Shown piece by piece: positions 51,167 to 59,623 of a DNA stretch of 64,000 nucleotides. The translations under genes were made by a program, and so were the position numbers. The notes beneath the pieces are model-generated. The model saw only the letters and a list, made by a program, of their open reading frames with translations, did not search any database and was not told where the DNA came from. Position 1 is the first letter of the stretch. Each line of letters starts with the position of its first letter. Source of the stretch: Opitutaceae bacterium (GTDB lineage Bacteria; Verrucomicrobiota; Verrucomicrobiia; Opitutales; Opitutaceae); NCBI GenBank assembly GCA_028280945.1, contig JANQKV010000029.1, positions 58,894-122,893 of the forward strand, read 5' to 3'.

Positions 51167-52765
51167 CTATTGAGTCAGCTCTTCGCGGATGACCCAGCCG
51201 TCCAGGATTTGGTTATCAGCCAGGAGGCGTTTCCGCAGTTTCGGGTAGTCGACATCCTGCACGTCAACGTCGTCGTCGATGGCATGGCTTGCCGCCGTCG
51301 CGGCGCTCTGTCCCAGGATCATGAATACAGGCTCCATGCGAATCGAACCAAAGGCGATGTGGGAAGCGGAGAGGCTCCAGGGCACCAGCAGGTTGGTGGC
51401 TTCATCGCGCTTGGGTGTGATGGCCCGGTAGGCGATCTGGTAGGGCCCGGCGGGCTCCTCCTCCACGTTGCCCTCGTTGCGGATCGCGCCGTCAATCACG
51501 GTCATTTGCACGTGGTGGGAGTCCATGCGGTAGGTGCCGAGGCCGATCGAATCCTCCGCCACGGTCTTGTGGTAGCAGTTGTGTTCGGTCATCACGTAAT
51601 CGCTCACCATGCGGCGGCCTTCGCGAATGTAGAGTTGGTGGGTCCAGCCGCCGCTCCGGGTGTAGACGTCGCGCGGCAGGCCCCAGGTTTTGAACTCCTC
51701 CGCATACTTCGCGGGAATCCGGTCGCTGTTTTGCAGGAACCACATGACCCCGACCTGATAGTTGAGCTGTTCCTGGTAGATCCGCTCCCGCGTCAGGTAA
51801 TCGCCATCCGGCCACTCGTAGTTGCCGCCCACGTAATTGATGAAATACGCGCCGATGAACAGGTGATGATTGTTGGTATCAAACCGAAACTGGATGCGCG
51901 GGTAGGCGTCGGCCTCGAACAGACGGGCGATCACCTCGTATTGAAGGGGATCATACACCCGCGGTTTGGGAAAGGGCATGGGATCGTCCTGGGTGAGCTT
52001 CATGCGGAAGCAGTAGGCCATCACCCGGTGGTCGCCGTCACCGGTCCGTCCCCAGTCATCATTGATTCGCGGCAGGAGCCCGCTGGAGGGATCCCCCGGG
52101 ATCACATAGGGATCGATATCGACGGAAAAATTGTGGCCGCCCTTGCCGGGAACAAGAATGCCATTCCAGCGTTCGCCATACTGGCTCGATGACTCACGAC
52201 CAACGGTGTAGCTCACTCCGGCCATGGCCATGAGGTCACCCTCGTAGGTGCAGTCGATGAACTGTTTGGCCACCACGGTCAGGCCGTCCTCCATCGTGAT
52301 CGACCGGATCCGCGTGCCTTCCTTTTCAACCGATTTCAAATGCGAGAGCAGCCGCACGGTTACGCCTTCGGCGGCAAGCATCCGGCGAAAGGTCTCCTCC
52401 GCCTCATAGGGACGGAACCGGCGCTGGCCGACTTGATTGTAGAACTCGCGCGCGATGCCGCCGCACACGTCCTCCCCGCCGCCATCGGTTTGACTCAAAC
52501 CGCCGCTGGTCAGGCCACCGATGTGCTTACCAAACTCCAACAACACCACGTCCTTGCCCATCCGCGCCGCCTGCACCGCCGCCGCGACCCCGCCACTGGC
52601 ACCGCCATAGACACATATGTCGGTCTCGATCGTGACCTCCTCGTATTTCTCGGGCGGGTAATAATATCTCAACCCGGCGTAACCCGATTCGGGCAGCTCC
52701 ATCGCCCAAGCGAGGGAGGAAAGAACAGTGGCCAAAGCGGAAAACAACAGAAACGAGGATTTCAC
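51167..52765 (-). CDS. Exported FAD-dependent oxidoreductase
   Basis: The 532-residue product has a type I signal peptide (KSSFLLFSALATVLSSLAWA). The FAD Rossmann motif is DICVYGGASGGVAAAVQAA, followed by VVLLEFGKHIGGLTSGGLSQ, a pattern of the FAD_oxidored family. DCTYEGDLMAMAGVSYTVGR resembles the second signature of the family. It is a paralogue of 36445-38118. Operator site 11 lies 152 bp upstream, so it belongs to the same regulon. The reaction is unknown; oxidation of sugar hydroxyls is a guess. Confidence 0.85.
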   Translation of the reverse strand: MKSSFLLFSALATVLSSLAWAMELPESGYAGLRYYYPPEKYEEVTIETDICVYGGASGGVAAAVQAARMGKDVVLLEFGKHIGGLTSGGLSQTDGGGEDVCGGIAREFYNQVGQRRFRPYEAEETFRRMLAAEGVTVRLLSHLKSVEKEGTRIRSITMEDGLTVVAKQFIDCTYEGDLMAMAGVSYTVGRESSSQYGERWNGILVPGKGGHNFSVDIDPYVIPGDPSSGLLPRINDDWGRTGDGDHRVMAYCFRMKLTQDDPMPFPKPRVYDPLQYEVIARLFEADAYPRIQFRFDTNNHHLFIGAYFINYVGGNYEWPDGDYLTRERIYQEQLNYQVGVMWFLQNSDRIPAKYAEEFKTWGLPRDVYTRSGGWTHQLYIREGRRMVSDYVMTEHNCYHKTVAEDSIGLGTYRMDSHHVQMTVIDGAIRNEGNVEEEPAGPYQIAYRAITPKRDEATNLLVPWSLSASHIAFGSIRMEPVFMILGQSAATAASHAIDDDVDVQDVDYPKLRKRLLADNQILDGWVIREELTQ

Positions 52766-52917
52766 AGCAGGATGATGGGGAGAGCAGAGATCGAGGGAAC
52801 TTGCATTAAATCAATGCTGATCGGGGCGGTTTAAAACCGCCGCCAACCAAGTTTAACTCATACAAGGAGCCAACAAGCGAAGCTAACACCATCGGGTCCG
52901 ATCGCGAAAGATCGACA

Positions 52918-52932
52918 AGCTATCAGATAGGC
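52918..52932. promoter_or_regulatory. 15-bp palindromic operator (regulon site 11)
   Basis: AGCTATCAGATAGGC lies 152 bp upstream of the FAD oxidoreductase start at 52765. It matches the consensus at 13 of 15 positions. Confidence 0.7.
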
Positions 52933-52994
52933 AACCCGTGGAGATCGGCTGATCCACCACGAGGTCCGGGAGAGATGATTGCCGGGCTCTCGCC

Positions 52995-54884
52995 CTACTC
53001 CAGCACCTCGTAGGCTTCGACAAGGATCACACCGGTGCCATCATTGGCGCCGGAGGGGCGCACGGTGTAAGCCCCCGGGGGCAATCGGACCAGGACCGCG
53101 GCGTCAAGGGAACCATCGGAGGCAAAGTTGAACGCCCCGGTCGTGGCAAAGGCCGTCTTGAGTGCGGCAACGCCGCCCCAGTTGTCATTCTCCGCGATCA
53201 CAAAACTTTGGCCGCCCGGGATCACTTCGAGGCGGGGGTCCGCCATGGTGCCCGTGACGCCAAAGTCATTGAGCGTAGGGCCCACCACCCGGATGAGCAT
53301 CGTCTTCGCACCCGTGCCATCGATCACAAATCCAGGAGCGAGTACATCGGCCCCCAAACCGGAGAACCCCCGCGCGGAGATGTTGGTGAGTTGGGCATTC
53401 GAAGTGAGGCCGTCGGGATCATAAACTTCCGCGAGAGCAATGCCGCTCGTCCCGTCAACGGAGCGAATCTGCACCGTGTAGCCTGTGTTGCCCTGGTTGT
53501 TCGGCAGGGGCACCGACGTCAGCACCGCCGCGTCGCGTGAGCCGTTGTTGAGGGGGAAAGCACCCAGCGCGGCGCTGGTGGTCGCGAGGTCGTTGAAGTT
53601 GCTCGAATCGCCCCAGTTATCGTTGGTCAGAATCGAATCCGATCCTCCAAGCGGCACCAGGTTCATCTCCGGATCAGTCATCGCCGTGGTGACGCCAAAT
53701 TCCGCCAACTCCGGACCGACCGCACGAATCACCAGCTCCTTGTCGCCATCGCCCCGCAGCACAAAACCGGGAGTCAACGTCTGGCCCGCCGGCACGCTTC
53801 CTCGGGTGGAGAGGTTGGCCAACCGGCTCGTGCCACCTGTGAGGGTCACGATGGCAACCGTTGAGTCAACCGACGTGTCTCCACTGGAGACGCGGGCAAA
53901 GTAGATTCCCATGTCGGTCGCCTGCACATTGCTCAGCTCCAAGGTCGCACTCGTGGCACCGCTGACTTGGTTCAAGCCTTCGCCGGGCCTGAAGCGGAAC
54001 CACTGGTAGCTCAGCGCACCACTGGAAGTGGCAGTCACCGAGAGATTGACGTTCGAACCCGCCGCCACATCGGCCGAAGATGGCGGCGTGGTGATGGTGA
54101 TCGCGGCCGCCGCCTGCACGGTGAGCGTGGCCGCCGCGCTGGTCACGTTGCCACTCGAATTGGTGACCACCACCGTGTAATCGCCTGCGTCGCTTTCCGC
54201 GACCGTGTCGATCGTGAAAGTCGATCCCGTTGCGCCCGCAATATCGGTCCCGTCCTTGCGCCATTGGAAAGTGGGAGCTGGATCCCCGGACGCAGAAACC
54301 GTGAATGTTGCACTGCCGCCAACTGTGGCTGTCTGGGAGGTCGGCTGGGTGGTAATCGTCGGGAGGTCGCCGGCAGCAGACACGTTGATGACATAGTCAA
54401 ACGTCGGAGATCCGCCGTTGAGGGTTTTGTTCTGCCCCCGCCAGGCCCGGATCTTCATCGTGAACATGCCCGCCTGGGTTGGCGTGCCGGAGATGCTTAC
54501 CGAGCTGCCGTTTACCGTGTCGCCGTTCAGGTTACTGATCGTGAGGCCCGGGGGGATATCCCCGGTTATCTCATACGATGCCGCCGTTGCGGGAGCACCT
54601 ACGACGGCAAAGGCACCGGTGAAGGGCACACCCACCGTCGCTTCGGCCGGGTTGCCGTCCTCACCCGCATCGAGTTCCGTCGCCCCGGCCACCGTCTGCA
54701 CCGCCCCCAGGGCGGCGCTGCCCGCCAGGACGCCCTTGAGCACCGAACCGATGCCAGAACCCATGGTAAACTCCGCGGTGACGACGGTGCGGAGGATGGG
54801 GGTGCGTTGGAGTAGAACCATCAAAAGAGCGGCCGGCACGTGGAGCCACCGCAGACGAAAATAAGCAAGGGTGAGAGCAGACAT
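52995..54884 (-). CDS. Ig-domain surface protein of the flavinylation-associated cluster
   Basis: The 629-residue protein has an N-terminal hydrophobic region and a conserved-looking module (LLQRTPILRTVV, then GSVLKGVLAGSAALGAVQTV). Putative Ig and immunoglobulin-like domains follow at about 75-350 (TQPTSQTATVGGSATFTV, PTFQWRKDGTDIAGATGST). Two C-terminal repeats of about 130 residues begin LANLSTRG and LTNISARG and contain (V/L)IR(A/V)VGP. It is the last gene of the cluster. NQVSGAT near residue 300 resembles the ApbE target D-x-x-(S/T)-G-A-(S/T), but has Asn in place of Asp. Role unknown. Confidence 0.75.
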   Translation of the reverse strand: MSALTLAYFRLRWLHVPAALLMVLLQRTPILRTVVTAEFTMGSGIGSVLKGVLAGSAALGAVQTVAGATELDAGEDGNPAEATVGVPFTGAFAVVGAPATAASYEITGDIPPGLTISNLNGDTVNGSSVSISGTPTQAGMFTMKIRAWRGQNKTLNGGSPTFDYVINVSAAGDLPTITTQPTSQTATVGGSATFTVSASGDPAPTFQWRKDGTDIAGATGSTFTIDTVAESDAGDYTVVVTNSSGNVTSAAATLTVQAAAAITITTPPSSADVAAGSNVNLSVTATSSGALSYQWFRFRPGEGLNQVSGATSATLELSNVQATDMGIYFARVSSGDTSVDSTVAIVTLTGGTSRLANLSTRGSVPAGQTLTPGFVLRGDGDKELVIRAVGPELAEFGVTTAMTDPEMNLVPLGGSDSILTNDNWGDSSNFNDLATTSAALGAFPLNNGSRDAAVLTSVPLPNNQGNTGYTVQIRSVDGTSGIALAEVYDPDGLTSNAQLTNISARGFSGLGADVLAPGFVIDGTGAKTMLIRVVGPTLNDFGVTGTMADPRLEVIPGGQSFVIAENDNWGGVAALKTAFATTGAFNFASDGSLDAAVLVRLPPGAYTVRPSGANDGTGVILVEAYEVLE

Positions 54885-54911
54885 GATTAGGAATGGGGTT
54901 GGGAGGTTCGA

Positions 54912-55139
54912 TCAATTGCAGCCGCAGCCCGAGGCGCCGACGCCCCGACCGCCCGCAGAAGCTTCGCGCGAGAAGTAGATGTGTTCGGACATCGCCTCAT
55001 GAAGCACGTCGCGATCGGCGCGCATAGTGTAGTCGGCGAGAAGTCCCTTCTCCCAAGGCTGCACATTGGTCTGACAACCGGTCAGCAACAGGCCCGCGGA
55101 AGCCAGGGTGAGAGCGATAAGGGAGAGTCGTCGTTTCAT
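54912..55139 (-). CDS. DUF4266 lipoprotein
   Basis: The 75-residue product has a lipobox (LLTGC) and the DUF4266 pattern VQPWEKGLLADYTMRADRD. It ends in a Gly-rich segment and a terminal GCGCN, whose cysteines may bind metal or cofactor or be lipid-linked. The start overlaps the stop of the thioredoxin-like gene, suggesting coupled translation. Such lipoproteins commonly accompany DUF3570 and ApbE genes. Confidence 0.87.
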   Translation of the reverse strand: MKRRLSLIALTLASAGLLLTGCQTNVQPWEKGLLADYTMRADRDVLHEAMSEHIYFSREASAGGRGVGASGCGCN

Positions 55140-55645
55140 GGTGATTCAGCCAAAAGGGGTTCGAGGTCGGCCCTAAGTTCCGCGATCGTGCTGTTTCCAC
55201 GGTAGCCTTCGTGGATGGAGCGCAGGATGCCGTCGCGGCCGTAGATGAAACTGGTGGGCATCGCCGGGGGCTTGAGCTCCGCCGCGAGCGTTTGTTTGGC
55301 ATCACGCACCGTGGCAAACCCGGCAGGAGTCTGTTGCAGGAATCGTTCATAGTCCCGGGCCCGCCGGTCGACACTCACCGCAACGATGACAAAACCCTGG
55401 TCCGCCAACTCCCGCTGCAGATCTCCATAGGCGGGAAAGGACGCCTTGCAGGGCGCGCACCACGATGCCCAGATGTCGATCATCACCACCCTGCCTTCGA
55501 GATCGGGGAGTTCGCCTTCGATTTGGTGGGCCGCCCAATCGGGCAAGGCATCACCCACCTGTGTCGCCGAGAGCGGGGCGCAGCCCAGCAACAAAACTCC
55601 CGCCGTGGCGATCGCCCGCGCTGTTGGAAATCTATGAGACCACAT
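55136..55645 (-). CDS. TlpA-like thiol-disulfide oxidoreductase
   Basis: The 169-residue product has an N-terminal signal or anchor and a thioredoxin fold with the active site WASWCAPCKASFP. The TSFIYGRDGILR cis-Pro region is also visible. I use the ATG at 55645 (MWSHRF); a longer frame reads through out-of-frame ApbE sequence. It overlaps the genes on both sides and probably keeps cysteines of the exported partner proteins reduced or correctly paired. Confidence 0.9.
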   Translation of the reverse strand: MWSHRFPTARAIATAGVLLLGCAPLSATQVGDALPDWAAHQIEGELPDLEGRVVMIDIWASWCAPCKASFPAYGDLQRELADQGFVIVAVSVDRRARDYERFLQQTPAGFATVRDAKQTLAAELKPPAMPTSFIYGRDGILRSIHEGYRGNSTIAELRADLEPLLAESP

Positions 55646-56627
55646 GCTGAAAAAATCCTCGGGTTTGGTGTTTGGCTCCGGTCGAGACCATGCAGCCTTC
55701 GGCTCCCGGAGTGGCTTGGATGAATTCAATTCCCTCGATGGGCCCGAGCACAAAGGCCGCCGTCGCCAGCAGTCCCGCCTGCAGGCAACTCGACGCCACC
55801 ACCGTGACCTGCCGCAATCCATTGGTGGTGGGACGGCCGGTGCGGGGGTCGATGATGTGCCCGTAGCGCTGGCCGTCGATTTCGAAACCACGCTGATAAT
55901 TGCCGGAACTGGCAACTGCTGTATCCACGGCTCCAATACTACCCCAGAGGGCGCCCGGACGATCCGGATCCTCCAGCCCGATGTGCCAGGCCGGCCGGCC
56001 CGGCGGTGCCCCCAACACGCGGATGTCGTGGCCGAAGTCCACCAGCACCTGGTGGATGCCGTGTTCCTGCGCGATCTGCACCGCCATATCCACGGCAAAC
56101 TCCTTGCCCCAGCCGCCAAAATCGAGCGACATGCCCGCTTCCGGCAACCGCACCTTGCCCGGCTCCCGCTCCACCCGCGACCAGCCCACCCGGGCCATCG
56201 CCGCCCGCAACTCCTCGTCAGTCGGAAGTCTGGGACGAGGGGTGTGATAATCCCACAACACCGCCAAGGGCCCGGCGGTGACGTCGATGATGCCCTGCGT
56301 CATGAAGTGGACGGTGCCACACATTTCGAGCATGCGCTCCATTTCGTCGTCGATCTCAATCCACGCGCCGTTGCCGGCGGCGCGGTTGATTTGTCCCACG
56401 ATGCTGTCATCGCGAAAACGGGTGTAGCGTGCCTCGTAGCGCACCACCCAGGAACGCAGCGCGGCTTCAAACGCCGCCGCCCCCTCTTCACTCGGCGCGA
56501 CATACTGCACGAGACAGCGGGTGCCCATGGCGAAAAAATCGATTTTGCGCAGCGGGATGTCCGCGTCCGCCGCCGCGGCGGCCCGCGGCATCGGCGTATC
56601 CGCTTGTTGGTTACGAATCAAAACCAT
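55632..56627 (-). CDS. apbE: ApbE-family FAD:protein FMN transferase
   Basis: The 331-residue protein has the flavin-transferase signatures MSLDFGGWGKEFAVDMAV and GHIIDPRTGRPT. It covalently attaches FMN to Ser/Thr of partner proteins using FAD and Mg2+. The N-terminus (MVLIRNQQADTPMPRAAAAA) lacks an obvious signal peptide, unusual for a family that normally works outside the cytoplasm. Its start lies within the end of the DUF3570 gene. Adjacent DUF4266, DUF3570 and Ig-protein genes suggest its target is among them, but no perfect target motif is seen. Confidence 0.92.
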   Translation of the reverse strand: MVLIRNQQADTPMPRAAAAADADIPLRKIDFFAMGTRCLVQYVAPSEEGAAAFEAALRSWVVRYEARYTRFRDDSIVGQINRAAGNGAWIEIDDEMERMLEMCGTVHFMTQGIIDVTAGPLAVLWDYHTPRPRLPTDEELRAAMARVGWSRVEREPGKVRLPEAGMSLDFGGWGKEFAVDMAVQIAQEHGIHQVLVDFGHDIRVLGAPPGRPAWHIGLEDPDRPGALWGSIGAVDTAVASSGNYQRGFEIDGQRYGHIIDPRTGRPTTNGLRQVTVVASSCLQAGLLATAAFVLGPIEGIEFIQATPGAEGCMVSTGAKHQTRGFFQHVVS

Positions 56628-57796
56628 AACCGGATCCCCACCGTGAAGACATCCGCGTCGGCATAAGAGCTGGCGAGCGTCTTGTTGCCGAGGCCATTCA
56701 TGAGATACCGTTCGTAGGTCGCGTCGACGTGCAGCGCGGGGGTCACCTCCCACACCGCCTTGAAGCCGAGCATCCACGTTTCCATTTCCGAGAGCCGGTA
56801 GTCCGCCGAGTAATACGGAGCCCGCCCCGTCGGGTCGCCCGCCGGCTGGATGGGACTGTTGTTCAGGTCCGGCACGTAGAAATCAGCCTCCGTCTGGCGG
56901 TAATAACGCACGGCCGGGCGCAACACCCACCGTTCGCCCAAGCGCTGGAACCAGGCCAATTCAATCGTGTTGCTGAGCACCCCCCAGCTGTCGTCAAGCA
57001 AGCGGTAGCTGGCGTCGAGGGAGGCGCGCAGGTCCTCGAACGCGTGGGTGACGTTAAAGAATCCAATCAAACGCTCCTTCGTATCCGGGCGGTTTTCCGG
57101 AAACGTGAGCCCCAGCACCACCCCGGGCACTACTTCGGTTTCCTTTTCAATGATCTTGTAGGGATCGGACAGGAAACCTTCGTGCAACGTGTAAGTCAGG
57201 TTCGCCGTGACCACCGTCCGGGGGGACAGGACCTGCGTCACCCCCAGGATCGCATCGTGGGCGGTCTTCTTTTCGGGCGCGGCCAGGAAGACGGCGGTGA
57301 TGTCATCGTCCGCCCGGGCGTAGCCAAGGCGCAGGGTCGTGTTCTTCTGGTTGAGAAACAACTGGCCGTTCACCGACCACACATCGGACAGGTAATCGCT
57401 CTCCGTGCTGTTGCCGTAGCCCAGTGCAATCTCGCCCTGTTCGAAAACCTCGGTGTAGTCGATGTTATAGCCTTCGCGCCGATCCTCGAGAAAGGACAAC
57501 GGCACCTCTTCGGTGCCGTCCTGCGGGGGCTGGCCCGATGGAGTCGCGCCGGCAATCGTGTCGATCAAACCGACCAGCCGCAGGCTGCGGCCCGAAGCCC
57601 ATGTCTCTTCGATCTCCGCGTAGTGTGCATCCACCCGGATGCGTCCACCATCTTCCTGCCAGCTCTGATATTTGTAGTGGAGGGCGGTCTCCGCCCGACC
57701 GTCGCGTTGCGGCAGCGACAGCCACAGGATCAGCGTCCAGACCAAAATGCGGGCACGGTGAGGAAGCCGCAGCAGAGGAAAACGGGGCAGAAACAT
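56618..57796 (-). CDS. DUF3570 outer-membrane beta-barrel protein
   Basis: The 392-residue product has an N-terminal signal. It consists of alternating polar and hydrophobic strands (ALHYKYQSWQEDGGRIRVDAH, TLRLGYARADDDITAVF-like segments) and ends in Phe (VFTVGIRLWF), typical of outer-membrane barrels. The family is DUF3570, regularly found with ApbE and DUF4266. Function unknown; a role in electron transfer or export across the outer membrane has been proposed on genomic grounds. First gene of the coupled cluster, overlapping apbE. Confidence 0.88.
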   Translation of the reverse strand: MFLPRFPLLRLPHRARILVWTLILWLSLPQRDGRAETALHYKYQSWQEDGGRIRVDAHYAEIEETWASGRSLRLVGLIDTIAGATPSGQPPQDGTEEVPLSFLEDRREGYNIDYTEVFEQGEIALGYGNSTESDYLSDVWSVNGQLFLNQKNTTLRLGYARADDDITAVFLAAPEKKTAHDAILGVTQVLSPRTVVTANLTYTLHEGFLSDPYKIIEKETEVVPGVVLGLTFPENRPDTKERLIGFFNVTHAFEDLRASLDASYRLLDDSWGVLSNTIELAWFQRLGERWVLRPAVRYYRQTEADFYVPDLNNSPIQPAGDPTGRAPYYSADYRLSEMETWMLGFKAVWEVTPALHVDATYERYLMNGLGNKTLASSYADADVFTVGIRLWF

Positions 57797-57927
57797 GAAG
57801 CTTGCAGTTTTGCAGGTGTCGGCAGGAGCAACCTTATCAGCCGGTAGGTGGTGTCAAACGGGGCATGGAAAGAGAGAGCCACTGCTCCGCTCTTTTGTTC
57901 CCGAGTCGGTCGTTTTTTGACCAGGAA

Positions 57928-58461
57928 CTACGACGCGTCGGCAATCTCGACCGACGAAACCAACAACCGGGCGGTCAGCTCCGCCGGGTTGTTGCGAACC
58001 GACTCCAGCGTGAAGCGCTCAATGCTGATGTAAGGTGCGCGTTGCGACAGGGCGTCATAAAAACCCAGCAGGTTTTCCCAGGCAACCCGGTTCAAAGTCA
58101 GCTGCACCGTGTGCACCGCAAACTGGGCGGTCTGCTGGGTCGGCTGCGCTTCGCTGCGCAGGTTTTGGTCGATCCCGGCGTCCCGCGCCAACGTGCTCAA
58201 TTCGGCCGAGAGCCGCAGGCTGTTGAACGTGCGGGATCCATCCAAATCCGCCACCGCCGCTGCGGCGGCCTGCTCGATTCGGTCCTTTTCCTGCAGCCAT
58301 CGGGCTTGCTGGCCGAGCACCGTGCGGGTCTCGCGCACATCCGTCGTCACCACCCCGCCCCGCTCCGTCAAATCCGACAACCAGAAGACGGCGGCGCCGA
58401 TCATGAATGCAAGCATGAGGAGTTTTTCACGCGCCGGTCGGCTGATGAACCAAGCCTTCAT
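57928..58461 (-). CDS. gspM: Type II secretion GspM-like protein
   Basis: The 177-residue protein has one N-terminal membrane helix (about 14-30), a coiled-coil region and a small C-terminal ferredoxin-like domain, as in GspM. Similarity at this family level is weak, so the assignment rests mainly on position: its start overlaps the gspL-like stop, after gspG-H-I-J-K-L. It would help anchor the inner-membrane assembly platform. Confidence 0.7.
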   Translation of the reverse strand: MKAWFISRPAREKLLMLAFMIGAAVFWLSDLTERGGVVTTDVRETRTVLGQQARWLQEKDRIEQAAAAAVADLDGSRTFNSLRLSAELSTLARDAGIDQNLRSEAQPTQQTAQFAVHTVQLTLNRVAWENLLGFYDALSQRAPYISIERFTLESVRNNPAELTARLLVSSVEIADAS

Positions 58462-59621
58462 GCCGAGCCCTCCACAATGGGTTCAGCCGTGGTTTGGAAC
58501 GCGTCGAACGTGAAGCGGATCAACAGCCGAACCGTTGAGCGCGCCCCCCGCGTATCGAGGTTGAGAATTTCCACCCCTTCAGTCTGCCCCAGCTGATTCA
58601 ACTGGTCGACGTAGGCGGTGATGGCGGGGGCTTCATTGGTCTCCGCTTCCACTTCCAAGGAGTAGAGCCCCGTGGCCTCCGTGCGCAGAAAGACGATGGT
58701 CTCGGGTCGAGGCCCGTCGGCAATCGCGATCATCTCAAACGGACGCAGCCGCTGGGTGTGCAGTTCATCGATGCGATTGGCCAGTCGATCGGCCGTTTCG
58801 ATTTCGTTGACGACGGGAGTCTGGACCCGGACCTGGGTATGCAGCGCATCCAACCAACGGTTGACCCCCCAGAGCGATATCTCCGCGATCGCGGTCAGGG
58901 CGATGACCAGCACCGCGGCAATCATGCTCCGCCACATCCAACGGTCACGCAGCCGGCCGCGCCGCCGGGCGACCAGTTCTTCGTTGTCGCGAACGTCCAG
59001 ATCCTGAGCCCGTTGCAACGGCACGCGTGAAGGTTTGGCTTCATCCCCGAACAGGAGTTCATCGGTCCCCGGCAGACCGGCCTGAATCGGTTGGGCGGAA
59101 AGATCGCGAACGTCCTTGCTGCCGCCGCACTGGCGCAGGAGTTCATCGCGCGCTTGGGCAGTGGCTTTCTCGGAAACGTCCTCCTCCAATTCGATGGTGC
59201 GGGCGAAAGTCGGCACTCCGCTGTCATCGCCAAAATGAATCACCGTGAGTCCGTCGACCGATCGCAAAATCCAGCTCGAAGCGGCCGCCGGTTTCGCTTC
59301 GGCCAAAAGGCACGCCAGCTGCGGACCCACCCACTCGGCCTCGGCCCATTCGGCAGTTTCTTCGAGTGTAAACCGTTTCTTGTAGGCCGCAAAAACCAGC
59401 GCATGGTCACTCCCGGCCTGGGTCCAAAACCCCCACCACATTTGTGCCAGGGGAAACGGCGCCATGCCTTCGAGGGCCAACTCCACCTGCTCCCGGGGCG
59501 TGCCGACGTCCACATCATCAACGAGTTCAACCGAGCGCCAAAAAAAACGTTGATCCGGCAATACGACGACCTCCCGTGGTGCGGGGGTAAAATCGGGCAA
59601 TTTGAATCGTCGAAGGTCCAT
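58458..59621 (-). CDS. gspL: Type II secretion GspL-like protein
   Basis: The 387-residue protein has a cytoplasmic actin-like N-terminal part (about 1-230). A membrane helix (WRSMIAAVLVIALTAIAEIS) near residues 230-250 and a periplasmic coiled-coil/ferredoxin-like part follow, the typical GspL layout. It follows gspK by two bases and overlaps gspM. It links the secretion ATPase to the pseudopilus platform. Confidence 0.78.
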   Translation of the reverse strand: MDLRRFKLPDFTPAPREVVVLPDQRFFWRSVELVDDVDVGTPREQVELALEGMAPFPLAQMWWGFWTQAGSDHALVFAAYKKRFTLEETAEWAEAEWVGPQLACLLAEAKPAAASSWILRSVDGLTVIHFGDDSGVPTFARTIELEEDVSEKATAQARDELLRQCGGSKDVRDLSAQPIQAGLPGTDELLFGDEAKPSRVPLQRAQDLDVRDNEELVARRRGRLRDRWMWRSMIAAVLVIALTAIAEISLWGVNRWLDALHTQVRVQTPVVNEIETADRLANRIDELHTQRLRPFEMIAIADGPRPETIVFLRTEATGLYSLEVEAETNEAPAITAYVDQLNQLGQTEGVEILNLDTRGARSTVRLLIRFTFDAFQTTAEPIVEGSA

Positions 59622-59623
59622 GG

